Shown here in pieces: positions 43,808 to 51,548 of a DNA stretch of 64,000 nt. This DNA is from Sneathiella chungangensis. GTDB taxonomy: Bacteria; Pseudomonadota; Alphaproteobacteria; Sneathiellales; Sneathiellaceae. The notes beneath the pieces were generated by a model. The model worked only from the letters and a program-made list of their open reading frames with translations. It was not told where the DNA came from and ran no database searches. The DNA lies in NCBI RefSeq assembly GCF_009882935.1, contig NZ_WTVA01000002.1, forward strand, positions 209,112 through 273,111. Reading direction: 5' to 3'. Both the position numbers and the translations under genes were made by a program. Positions within the stretch are counted from its first letter, which is position 1. Each line of letters starts with the position of its first letter.

Positions 43808-44893
43808 TTATGTCCCGGTCCTGACGGCCGTTTTCGCCGTAAGCCGCGATAAATCCTCCAGCAGCTTTTCGTCATTCACCAACGCGACGTCCGGATGGCA
43901 GGGGATATTGACCAGTCGATCGAAGATCTCCAGGCAATTCGGAGTTTGTGCAAGTGGCTGATAATATTTCGACAGCATCAAATGTTGAGCTGCGTCGATA
44001 TTCTCTTCCAGAACCTTGTCCGATCCACAAAAGGGGAGGCTCGTCGCCGGGATGTTATCATCAAGTGGATAAAGCGGAGTCAATCCGACTTTGGCGGCAA
44101 TATCGACCACCCTCGCCGTTTGCTCAAGATACAAGGGTTTCCAGATATGGCTGTGGTCAAGGCGGTCAATCTGAAACGCGCAGGCAATATCCGAAACCTT
44201 TCCGTTGTTGATCCAATGGCGCTTTTCGACATCGGTCAGGGGAACGTAGTTCAGGAGATTGTAAATCGGTTCCGCTTCATCTTTTGGCGACAGAATAAGA
44301 CCGCCCTCTCCGGCGCCATAGGGCTTCGTATGATGCAGGCTGAAGCTCTGGTACGGCCAATCCGGCAGATGTTCGTTAAGGCCGGCAGCATTATCGATGA
44401 GCATGAATTTACCGGACTTTTTCGCATATTCGATGAAGGGGCCGAAATCGGACCAGGCCCCAAATGGGTTGGTGACAACGAATCCGTCAAAACTGTCCGA
44501 AGGGAGCTCACCCAAGGCTTCCAGGCTCAATATTCCCTGCTTGGTGCAATCGATGAATTGCATGTCACAGAAATAGCCCCGTCCAAGATTGCTGAAGCTG
44601 AACGAACTCGCGACCCAGCGGATGGGTCTGCCGAATTTAATTTCAAGGAATCTGGCGATCGCTTCCAGACCAATTCCGCCATTTGCGCAGGGCGTGATGG
44701 CCTGCTCTGCCGGAACATTCATATGCGCTTCATACTTTTCCGCAAGCATATGGTATAGCGGACCACGGTTCGCCCATAAATTGGTTTCAATGCAAAGCTC
44801 AAGAAGCTTCGCAATGTAATCCATGTCCGGCCGTTTGCTCTCGACGAACGGCATCTTTGTCTTAGAGTTTGACAGTTTCACGATCGTTGCCAC
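43808..44893 (-). CDS. DegT/DnrJ/EryC1-family PLP aminotransferase, orphan
   Basis: PLP-dependent protein of 361 residues. The Schiff-base lysine is K190 in SLHHTKPYGAGEGGLI and the cofactor aspartate is D167 in FMLIDNAAG. Both match the sugar aminotransferases of the DegT/DnrJ/EryC1/StrS family, which make amino sugars for surface glycans or antibiotics. No sugar-nucleotide, glycosyltransferase or lipopolysaccharide gene is near it; its neighbours are an acyl-CoA synthetase and a DMT transporter. The gene has its own terminator and a 299-base AT-rich upstream region with repeats. It may be a stray piece of a glycan locus or may act on a different ketone. Confidence 0.85.
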   Translation of the reverse strand: MATIVKLSNSKTKMPFVESKRPDMDYIAKLLELCIETNLWANRGPLYHMLAEKYEAHMNVPAEQAITPCANGGIGLEAIARFLEIKFGRPIRWVASSFSFSNLGRGYFCDMQFIDCTKQGILSLEALGELPSDSFDGFVVTNPFGAWSDFGPFIEYAKKSGKFMLIDNAAGLNEHLPDWPYQSFSLHHTKPYGAGEGGLILSPKDEAEPIYNLLNYVPLTDVEKRHWINNGKVSDIACAFQIDRLDHSHIWKPLYLEQTARVVDIAAKVGLTPLYPLDDNIPATSLPFCGSDKVLEENIDAAQHLMLSKYYQPLAQTPNCLEIFDRLVNIPCHPDVALVNDEKLLEDLSRLTAKTAVRTGT

Positions 44894-44971
44894 CTTGGTT
44901 TAAATTTCGTTGTCCGACATGCGAAAAAGCATCAAATACGCATAAATCAAAATATAAGAGAAAATTCTGAA

Positions 44972-44997
44972 AATTTGATTAGCAACCAAATTTGATT
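44972..44997. promoter_or_regulatory. Tandem AATTTGATT repeats upstream of the DegT gene
   Basis: AATTTGATT occurs at 44972-44980 and 44989-44997, 17 bp apart, with a third, near-identical, inverted copy around 44945-44953. They lie inside CTGAAAA/TTTTCAG arms. All are in the AT-rich 299-base region between the DegT gene and a DMT transporter gene, so a regulator could affect both. I see no clear gene in that region. Confidence 0.4.
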
Positions 44998-45192
44998 TTT
45001 CAGTATAGGAAGCTTAACAGCGGCGTCCCAGAATTAAATTACAAACAATACACGTATGGCAGGCAATCGTGTTTGCAATATAGGCTCAAATGCAAAATTT
45101 ACTGTCGCCACTTCAGATGTTTACCCTATTCATAGCTTGCAGAGACCGTCAATATAGAAATCGCGCGAAACCAACAGGACAAAGAAGCCCGC

Positions 45193-46095
45193 ATGCAAAA
45201 TAATTCTGCGCAGACGAAAAACGGAAAGATTGGAAGCGGCGATTTGTATCTTATCGGCGCGGTTTTTGCCTGGGGGATCAATTTTCCTTTTGCGAAATAC
45301 GTTCTGGAGTATATGGATCCGTTTGTATTTTCGGCAACGCGCTATGTCGTCGCGCCTTTTTTGCTGTTTGTTCTTCTCTGGTTCCGGCGGGCCCCCATTG
45401 CGATCACGAGGCAGGAAGCCGGAATGCTCGTGATCATAGGCCTTCTAAGTGTCACCATGTTTCAGGGGGGATGGGCCTATGGCCTGAGCCTGACCTCGGC
45501 CTCCAAGGCATCGGTATTGATAACGACATCGCCCATCTTTGGCGCCCTTATTTCCGCAGCGACCGGCAACCGGCCCGGCGTCAAGGCGTGGCTCGGCATT
45601 TTGCTCGCCTTTCTCGGTGTCGTGGTGGTGATTAATAATAGTCTCACAGAAATTACCCTTGGTGCCGGAACGTTTCTTGGCGATTTGCTGATCATTGGCG
45701 CCTCATTCATGTGGGCCGTTTATACATTTGTTTCGGGGCCCCTTGTCGCAAAACGCGGCCCCCTTCTGGTAACTGCCTGGGCGATGCTGTTTGGCTCCAT
45801 AATCCTTATTATCGTGGGCTATTTCGGTCTCGTGGCCCAGGACTGGGGGAGCATTCCCGTTCTGGGATGGATGGGCTGGGCATCGACAACCATTTTCGGT
45901 GCTGCCCTTGCCTTTGTCTGGTACTGCGCCGGAATTGCACGCATCGGGGTGACAAAGGGGATGGTTTACAGTTTTTGCATTCCGGTGGTCGCCATATTAA
46001 GCTCCGTTATTCTGCTGGATGAGGTGATTACGCCGGTACAGATTTTTGGCGCCGTAATCGTTCTTTTGGGAGTTAAGCTGACGCGGTCTGATTGA
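45193..46095 (+). CDS. DMT-family (EamA) transporter, copy 2
   Basis: Ten-helix transporter of 300 residues built of two EamA repeats (about residues 15-145 and 160-298). It has GAVFAWGINFPFAKYVLEYMDPF at its start (shown in part), then GWAYGLSLTSASKASVLITTSP and GITKGMVYSF-like sequence (VTKGMVYSFCIP). It is divergent from the DegT gene and its last 23 bases overlap the end of the convergent glpD gene. The substrate is unknown. Confidence 0.9.
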   Translation: MQNNSAQTKNGKIGSGDLYLIGAVFAWGINFPFAKYVLEYMDPFVFSATRYVVAPFLLFVLLWFRRAPIAITRQEAGMLVIIGLLSVTMFQGGWAYGLSLTSASKASVLITTSPIFGALISAATGNRPGVKAWLGILLAFLGVVVVINNSLTEITLGAGTFLGDLLIIGASFMWAVYTFVSGPLVAKRGPLLVTAWAMLFGSIILIIVGYFGLVAQDWGSIPVLGWMGWASTTIFGAALAFVWYCAGIARIGVTKGMVYSFCIPVVAILSSVILLDEVITPVQIFGAVIVLLGVKLTRSD

Positions 46096-47596
46096 GCCGC
46101 GTGTTCTCTTCCCTCATCCATGCCTGCAATTCGGCAATCTGCTGTTCGGTAAGGCCAATTCCGAGCTTGGTTCGCCGCCAAACTATGTCTTCGGCCGTTT
46201 GCGCCCATTCATACATCATAAGATAGCGAACCTCAGCCTCCGTCAGGCCGTTACCGAATTCCTTGCCGAGGTCGTCCTTGCGGGACGCTTCGCCCAGCAA
46301 ATCGAAGAGGCGGGTGCCATAGGCTTTTGTCAAGCGCATGGATTGCCGGCTGTCGAGAAAGGGGTATTTTTCGCGCACCTTGTTCAGGAGATCCGCGAAT
46401 CCCTCAATCGGGAAATTGCCGCCCGGCAGCGGCGCCTTTATGGTCCAGGGCGCATTTTTTCGGCCAAGCTTTTCTTCGACTTTTTCAAGCGCAGCCTCGG
46501 CAAGTCGGCGGTATGTGGTAATCTTACCACCAAATATATTCAGAAGGGGCGGGCCCGTTTCTTCGGATTGCCAGCGCAATACATAGTCACGGGTTGCTTC
46601 CTGCGCTTTGCTGGCACCGTCGTCGAATAAGGGGCGAACGGCGGAATAGCTCCAAACTACATCGGACACATCGACAGGATTTTTAAAATACTCACTGGCC
46701 GCCATGCAGAGATAGGTTATTTCCTCGCCGGTTATCGCTACGTTCTCCGGGTCCCCGTCATAATCCTCGTCCGTTGTCCCGATCAGCGTGTAGTCCTGTT
46801 CATAGGGAATGGCGAAAATGATCCGGTCGTCGGCATTCTGGAAAATATAGCATCTGTCATGATCATAGATTTTCGGAACAATAATATGGCTGCCCTGGAC
46901 CAGACGAACGTTATGCGTCGATGCTGTATGGGACGCGATATCAATCACTTTGTCGACCCATGGGCCGGCAGCATTCACTATCATGCGCGCCGTTCGGACG
47001 GCTTTCTCGCCACTCAGGACATTCTCGAGCGTCACATGCCAAAGGCCGTCTTTCTGCTCAAGCGCGGCGCATTTTGTCCGTGTTTCAATGACCGCCCCCC
47101 GCTCTGCGGCATCCATCGCATTGAGAACGACGAGACGAGAGTCGTTCACCCAGCAATCCGAATATTCGAATCCCTTCGTAAACTCGTCCTTCAGCGGAAC
47201 CCCGGGGAGGGAGTCCTGAAGATTCAGCGTTTTGGTCGACGGCAGTACCTTGCGTCCGCCGATATGATCATAAAGAAAAAGGCCCAGTCTCAGCAGCCAC
47301 GCCGGACGCAGCCCCTTATGGTGCGGAAGCACGAAGCGAAGTGGCCAGATGATATGGGGCGCATTGGCCCACAATACTTCCCGTTCAGAGAGCGCTTTCT
47401 GAACAAGGCGGAATTCATAATGCTCCAGATATCTAAGGCCGCCGTGGATTAGCTTGGTCGAGCCCGAGGACGTTCCGCTAGCCAGATCGTTCATCTCGCA
47501 CAGGGCGACCGAGTATCCACGGCCAGCCGCGTCACGGGCAATGCCGCAACCGTTAATGCCGCCGCCAATGATGAACAGATCGAAATCCGGGGTCAC
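46073..47596 (-). CDS. glpD: Glycerol-3-phosphate dehydrogenase (aerobic)
   Basis: Membrane-associated FAD enzyme of about 507 residues that oxidises glycerol 3-phosphate to dihydroxyacetone phosphate and reduces quinone. The FAD-binding motif is DLFIIGGGINGCGIARDAAG. Other family segments are SSGSTKLIHGGLRYLEHYEFRLV (in part), IVNAAGPWVDKV and the C-terminal alpha-glycerophosphate oxidase cap with RYLMMYEWAQTAEDIVWRRTK-like sequence. GTG at 47596 with AGGAAAG about 11 bases upstream fits the usual N-terminus; an ATG at 47650 would add 18 residues and is possible. Repeated GAAAAT boxes lie just upstream, likely GlpR sites. Confidence 0.93.
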   Translation of the reverse strand: MTPDFDLFIIGGGINGCGIARDAAGRGYSVALCEMNDLASGTSSGSTKLIHGGLRYLEHYEFRLVQKALSEREVLWANAPHIIWPLRFVLPHHKGLRPAWLLRLGLFLYDHIGGRKVLPSTKTLNLQDSLPGVPLKDEFTKGFEYSDCWVNDSRLVVLNAMDAAERGAVIETRTKCAALEQKDGLWHVTLENVLSGEKAVRTARMIVNAAGPWVDKVIDIASHTASTHNVRLVQGSHIIVPKIYDHDRCYIFQNADDRIIFAIPYEQDYTLIGTTDEDYDGDPENVAITGEEITYLCMAASEYFKNPVDVSDVVWSYSAVRPLFDDGASKAQEATRDYVLRWQSEETGPPLLNIFGGKITTYRRLAEAALEKVEEKLGRKNAPWTIKAPLPGGNFPIEGFADLLNKVREKYPFLDSRQSMRLTKAYGTRLFDLLGEASRKDDLGKEFGNGLTEAEVRYLMMYEWAQTAEDIVWRRTKLGIGLTEQQIAELQAWMREENTRLNQTASA

Positions 47597-47619
47597 AATT
47601 CTCAGCTTTCCTGGAATGC

Positions 47620-47691
47620 GAAAAAAATACGTTGGTAATAACGAAAACAACTATTCTATAAATGAAAATAAAAAGAAAATAAAACGAAAAT
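47620..47691. promoter_or_regulatory. Phased GAAAAT boxes upstream of glpD, candidate GlpR operator
   Basis: GAAAAT occurs at 47664-47669, 47675-47680 and 47686-47691, a period of exactly 11 bp, within three near-identical 11-base units. Related GAAAAC (47643-47648) and GAAAAA (47620-47625) lie 21 and 23 bp further toward glpD. One-turn phasing puts every copy on the same face of the helix. The position, directly before glpD and after glpR, fits an operator for the DeoR/GlpR-type repressor encoded next door. Confidence 0.6.
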
Positions 47692-47723
47692 ATCCTGAAG
47701 AGCCGAATTTCCTCACCGTAGGC

Positions 47724-48488
47724 TCACAGCGCAACTTCGATAACGCGAACATCTCCTTCGGCGCATATCTCGCGAATGGATGGTTCGGTAATCCTGTCTG
47801 TTACGAAGGTATCGACGTCAGTCAGCCTGGCGATCTTGACCGGGGCGCGGCGGGCAAATTTTGTTGAATCGGCGACAAGAATGACATGGCGCGCATTGGC
47901 GATTATGGTCTGCGCGACTTTCACTTCGCGGAAATCGAAATCTAGAAGAAAGCCATCCGGATCAATAGCGGAGACCCCGATAACGGCATAGTCGACGCGA
48001 AACTGATTGAAGAAATCGATTGCCGCTTCCCCTACGATTCCGCCGTCGGAATGACGGACGACACCGCCGGCGATTGCCACTTCGAAAGAGGGATAGAGGC
48101 GCAAATTATTGGCAACGTTGATATTATTCGTCACCACCATCAATCCCTTATGGTTGACGAGGCTATGTCCGACGGCTTCGGTCGTCGTGCCGATATTGAT
48201 AAACAGGGAGGCGTTATCGGGAATGATCCTGGCGGTCTCCTGACCGATTGCCGCTTTCTCCGCAGCGGCGATCTGGCGTCTCGCTTCATATTCGACATTC
48301 TCATTCGCTTCGGGGAACAGGGCCCCGCCATGAAACCGCACAAGGACCCGATTGGCGCAAAGAATGTTGAGGTCCATACGGATCGTCTGCGGCGTGATGT
48401 CGAAATGAGTCGCCAACTCGTCAACCTGAACCCGTCCGCGGGCCTTGGCCAATTCAACAATCTCAGCCTGCCGGGCCGTCAGATGCAT
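47724..48488 (-). CDS. glpR: DeoR/GlpR-family transcriptional repressor
   Basis: Repressor of 254 residues. The N-terminal DeoR helix-turn-helix is clear (RQAEIVELAKARGRVQVDELATHFDITPQTIRMDLN, given here only by its ends and length), followed by the sugar-phosphate-sensing domain with LFINIGTTTEAVGHSL, VTNNINVANNL and SAIDPDGFLLDFD. GlpR in other bacteria represses glycerol genes and is released by glycerol 3-phosphate. Its place upstream of glpD and near glpK supports the name. Between it and glpD are the phased GAAAAT boxes, and more GAAAA boxes lie before its own start (48540 and 48550). Confidence 0.92.
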   Translation of the reverse strand: MHLTARQAEIVELAKARGRVQVDELATHFDITPQTIRMDLNILCANRVLVRFHGGALFPEANENVEYEARRQIAAAEKAAIGQETARIIPDNASLFINIGTTTEAVGHSLVNHKGLMVVTNNINVANNLRLYPSFEVAIAGGVVRHSDGGIVGEAAIDFFNQFRVDYAVIGVSAIDPDGFLLDFDFREVKVAQTIIANARHVILVADSTKFARRAPVKIARLTDVDTFVTDRITEPSIREICAEGDVRVIEVAL

Positions 48489-48706
48489 TTACAATTCTCC
48501 CGTTTTGCGCCGAGTATACTGACATTGTGGAATCAATACGAAAAAAATTGAAAAGAAAGTCGTTCATGGAAAAACAAGTTTCGCAAATTTGTCGGATGGT
48601 TATGGTCATTGGGAAAATCTTGGATTAGAACTTCAAAAACTTGCGGCGGGATCAGGGAAGGGCATGTGGCATATAGGTAATTCAATATTGGCGCCCCACG
48701 TTCGCG

Positions 48707-49411
48707 ATGAATGATCTGCTCGCAGGATTAATGGCCGCGATTGATCTGATCATCCATCTTGACCGTGATCTTGTCGAAATCTCCCTGCGGTCGTTGCAGG
48801 TGACAGTGACGGCCGTGTTTATCGCTTCGCTTGTCGGGCTTCCGTTCGGTGCATGGCTTGCCGTAACGCGCTTTCGCTATCGCCGATTGGCGATTGCATT
48901 GCTTAACGCGTTGATGGGGTTGCCACCCGTCGTCGTTGGCCTTGTCGTCTATATCCTGCTCTCCCGCTCAGGCCCATTCGGCGTTTTCAATCTCTTGTTC
49001 ACGCCGACAGCGATGATCATTGCACAAATAATCATTGTCACGCCGATAATCGCGTCCCTCTCTCATCAGTCGATGCGTGATCTCTGGTATCTTTATCATG
49101 ATCTTCTTATTTCCATCAGAACCTCCAAATGGCAGCGTATGCGGACGCTTCTTTGGGATGGTCGGCGCAGCCTGCTAACGGCTACGCTGACGGGTTTTGG
49201 GCGGGCGATCGGCGAGATAGGCGCGATCATGATCGTTGGCGGCAACATCGATCATCTGACCCGCGTACTGACGACGGCCATTGCACTGGAAGTCGGCAAG
49301 GGTAATTTCCCGCTGGCGCTTGGGCTCGGAATTGTTCTGATAGCCATGGCGATCCTGATCAATCTGGCGATCCATATCCTGTCGCGAACAGAGCGGGAGG
49401 GAACATGGTAG
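48707..49411 (+). CDS. tupB: Tungstate-type ABC transporter permease TupB
   Basis: Inner-membrane permease of 234 residues with five or six helices and the permease coupling loop in SIRTSKWQRMRTLLWDGRR-like sequence. The internal ALTTATLTGFGRAIGEIGAIMIVGG-type region, seen here as LLTATLTGFGRAIGEIGAIM, is typical of TupB/WtpB. No Shine-Dalgarno precedes the ATG at 48707; another ATG 24 bases later has AGGA before it. Overlap with tupC is 7 bases. It lies divergent from glpR across a 218-base region. The transporter brings in tungstate or molybdate. Confidence 0.9.
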   Translation: MNDLLAGLMAAIDLIIHLDRDLVEISLRSLQVTVTAVFIASLVGLPFGAWLAVTRFRYRRLAIALLNALMGLPPVVVGLVVYILLSRSGPFGVFNLLFTPTAMIIAQIIIVTPIIASLSHQSMRDLWYLYHDLLISIRTSKWQRMRTLLWDGRRSLLTATLTGFGRAIGEIGAIMIVGGNIDHLTRVLTTAIALEVGKGNFPLALGLGIVLIAMAILINLAIHILSRTEREGTW

Positions 49412-50124
49412 ATTCAATCCTTCCCGTCGTTCTTGATCAGGCAATCGTCCGGAAAGAAGGACGGCAGATCGTCGGCCCGCTCAATCTTACATTTGGGAGG
49501 GAAGGTGGATGCAGTATTCTCGTCGGGCCGAATGGCGCCGGCAAAACAACCTTACTCCGGCTGATGCATGGGCTGGAGAGGGCAAGTGAAGGCCGGGTGA
49601 CTTGGTCGGCCCGGAAAGACACGGTCTACGCACGACAATCCTTCGTTTTCCAGGCACCTGTCGTTCTGCGCCGTTCCTGTCTTGAGAATATTGCCTATCC
49701 GCTTTTCGTGCGGGGCGTGCAGCGCGAGAAGGCGCGCGCCGAAGCAGCGAAATGGATAGAGGATATCGGGCTTGCAGAAGTTGCGCATAACGATGCCCAT
49801 GTTCTTTCGGGCGGCGAGAAACAGAAACTGGCGATGGCGCGGGCGCTGATTACCAAGCCTGACGTCTTGTTCCTTGATGAGCCGACAGCCAATCTTGATG
49901 GTGCGTCAACCCAGGAAATCGAGCGGCTGATCGCTTCCGCCGTCCAGTCGGGCACCCGCATTGTGATGGCAACCCACGATTTCGGTCAGGCCCGCCGACT
50001 CGCCACAGACATACTGTTTATGTATCGTGGCCGCATTCACGAACATGCGGCTGCCGATATTTTCTTCGGCGGTCCGGCCACGGACGAAGCCGCGAAATTC
50101 ATGAAAGGAGATTTGCTGATATGA
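49405..50124 (+). CDS. tupC: Tungstate-type ABC transporter ATP-binding protein TupC
   Basis: ATPase of 239 residues. Walker A is GPNGAGKTT, the signature is LSGGEKQKLAMARALI, Walker B is LFLDEPTANLD and the H-loop is MATHDFGQARRLA. It overlaps tupB by 7 bases and tupA by 4, so the three genes are translationally coupled. The order B-C-A, with the binding protein last, differs from the common A-B-C order. The assignment follows from the neighbouring TupA, since ATPases alone do not reveal substrate. Confidence 0.92.
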   Translation: MVDSILPVVLDQAIVRKEGRQIVGPLNLTFGREGGCSILVGPNGAGKTTLLRLMHGLERASEGRVTWSARKDTVYARQSFVFQAPVVLRRSCLENIAYPLFVRGVQREKARAEAAKWIEDIGLAEVAHNDAHVLSGGEKQKLAMARALITKPDVLFLDEPTANLDGASTQEIERLIASAVQSGTRIVMATHDFGQARRLATDILFMYRGRIHEHAAADIFFGGPATDEAAKFMKGDLLI

Positions 50125-50948
50125 AGTTTCGAACCCTGATTACAGCGTTCGTTATGCTGACCATGACGACAATTGCTGCGTCCGCCGATGAAATGAAAAT
50201 GGCCGTGACGACGTCATTTCATAATTCCGGCCTTGCTGAAATTCTGCTTCCTGAAATCAAGAAAGATCTCGGGCTTGATGTCCATCTTCTTGTGGTTGGG
50301 ACGGGTCAAGCGCTAAAACTTGGTCAGGCGGGCGACGTCGACGCAATACTGGTTCATTCGCGCGCCGCGGAAGAAGCCTTTGTCGCCAAAGGGTTTGGCT
50401 CCCATCGGCGCGAGATCATGTATAATGATTTCATTCTTGTGGGCCCGAAAGACGATCACGCGGGCATTTTAACGGTCAAAACTGCCGCAGATGCAATGAC
50501 GTTGATTGCCGGAAAAGAGGCGATTTTTGTGAGCCGCGGCGATGACAGCGGCACTCATCGCAAGGAGCTTGCGCTCTGGAAATCGGCCGGACTTGATCCC
50601 GCAAGCTTTACCGGCAACTGGTACCGTGCGACAGGGTCAGGCATGGGCGCAACGTTGAACACGGCAAGTGCCATGAATGCTTATGTCTTCGCCGACCGTG
50701 CAAGCTGGCTCAATTTCGGGAATAAGGGAGAGCTGGCGTTGCTCTTCTCCGGCGATCCCGTGCTCTTTAACCAATATGCCTATATTCCGATCAATCCGGA
50801 GAAACATCCACATGTGACAAAGGAACTCGCGGCCAAGCTCGAAACCTGGCTTGTCAGCGCAAAAGCGCAAAGGATGATTGGCGACTATGAGATTGCCGGT
50901 CAGCAACTTTTCACACCGAATGCCGGAACGCTCGACAGCGACAGCTAG
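50121..50948 (+). CDS. tupA: Tungstate-binding periplasmic protein TupA
   Basis: Binding protein of 275 residues. The signal peptide is MKFRTLITAFVMLTMTTIAA, cleaved near ASA-DEM. TupA signature segments are present: VTTSFHNSGLAEILLPEIKK, VVGTGQALKLGQAGDVDAILVHSR-like sequence (given in part) and EIMYNDFILVGPKDDHAG. The SFHNSG loop and the SRGDDSGTH motif form the oxyanion site in known members. It is convergent with the isomerase-like gene, the two coding ends overlapping by 4 bases. Tungstate feeds W- or Mo-enzymes; none is encoded here. Confidence 0.93.
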   Translation: MKFRTLITAFVMLTMTTIAASADEMKMAVTTSFHNSGLAEILLPEIKKDLGLDVHLLVVGTGQALKLGQAGDVDAILVHSRAAEEAFVAKGFGSHRREIMYNDFILVGPKDDHAGILTVKTAADAMTLIAGKEAIFVSRGDDSGTHRKELALWKSAGLDPASFTGNWYRATGSGMGATLNTASAMNAYVFADRASWLNFGNKGELALLFSGDPVLFNQYAYIPINPEKHPHVTKELAAKLETWLVSAKAQRMIGDYEIAGQQLFTPNAGTLDSDS

Positions 50949-51544
50949 ATTTTCAGGGTATGCGCAATCAGTTCAAGGCGGTCCTGCCCATAAAACATGT
51001 CGCCATCAACAAAATATGTGGGGGAGCCGAAGATCGACCGATCAATGGCCTCCTCAGTATTTTGCCGGTAAATCCTTTGTACCTCCTCGGATCCGGCCGC
51101 ACCAAGCAGGGGGGCCGGATCAACGCCGGCCCGGTGACCGATCCGTCTTAGGTCATCGGGGTTATCAAGATCGAAGTCGTCGACCCAATGGGCCCGCAGC
51201 ATTTCATGGGCGAGTTTGTCGATATCGACAACTTGCACTAAACCGGCAATCAGCATGCAGTTTGACAAGGTAATGTCATGCGCATGGTACCTGGGTGTTC
51301 CCGTCATGACCGGAATGCCACGATAAGCCGCCCAGCGCTCGATCTCCCGGCCGAAGAAATAGTCCTTATGGGCGTTGGACCGGGCGGCGAATGGCTGGGC
51401 GCCGGTCGTCGTCAATAATTTCCTCAGGTCAAACGGTTTATGGTCAATTTTCCGGCCTGAAGCGCGTGCTATCCGCAGTAATTCTTCATGTCCAAGATAG
51501 GCGAAAGCGGAATATCCCGCGTAAAAATACTCAATTGACGACAA
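50945..51544 (-). CDS. 2-hydroxychromene-2-carboxylate isomerase / DsbA-family protein (copy 2)
   Basis: Thioredoxin-fold protein of about 199 residues. The N-terminus reads SSIEYFYAGYSAFAYLGHEE and the C-terminus FGSPTYFVDGDMFYGQDRLE, the family's cis-proline and substrate-loop signature. The glutathione-contacting serine-proline of the isomerases is altered to YS. No ATG is available, and the TTG at 51544 starts 4 bases after the glpK stop codon, so translation is probably coupled to glpK. Its role in glycerol metabolism is unclear. It converges with tupA with a 4-base overlap. Confidence 0.82.
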   Translation of the reverse strand: MSSIEYFYAGYSAFAYLGHEELLRIARASGRKIDHKPFDLRKLLTTTGAQPFAARSNAHKDYFFGREIERWAAYRGIPVMTGTPRYHAHDITLSNCMLIAGLVQVVDIDKLAHEMLRAHWVDDFDLDNPDDLRRIGHRAGVDPAPLLGAAGSEEVQRIYRQNTEEAIDRSIFGSPTYFVDGDMFYGQDRLELIAHTLKI

Positions 51545-51548
51545 TGTT

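Noticed and set aside
43895..44758. Plus-strand open frame of 287 codons
   Set aside because: It is antisense to the DegT-family gene, which retains K190 and D167 and has its own terminator.
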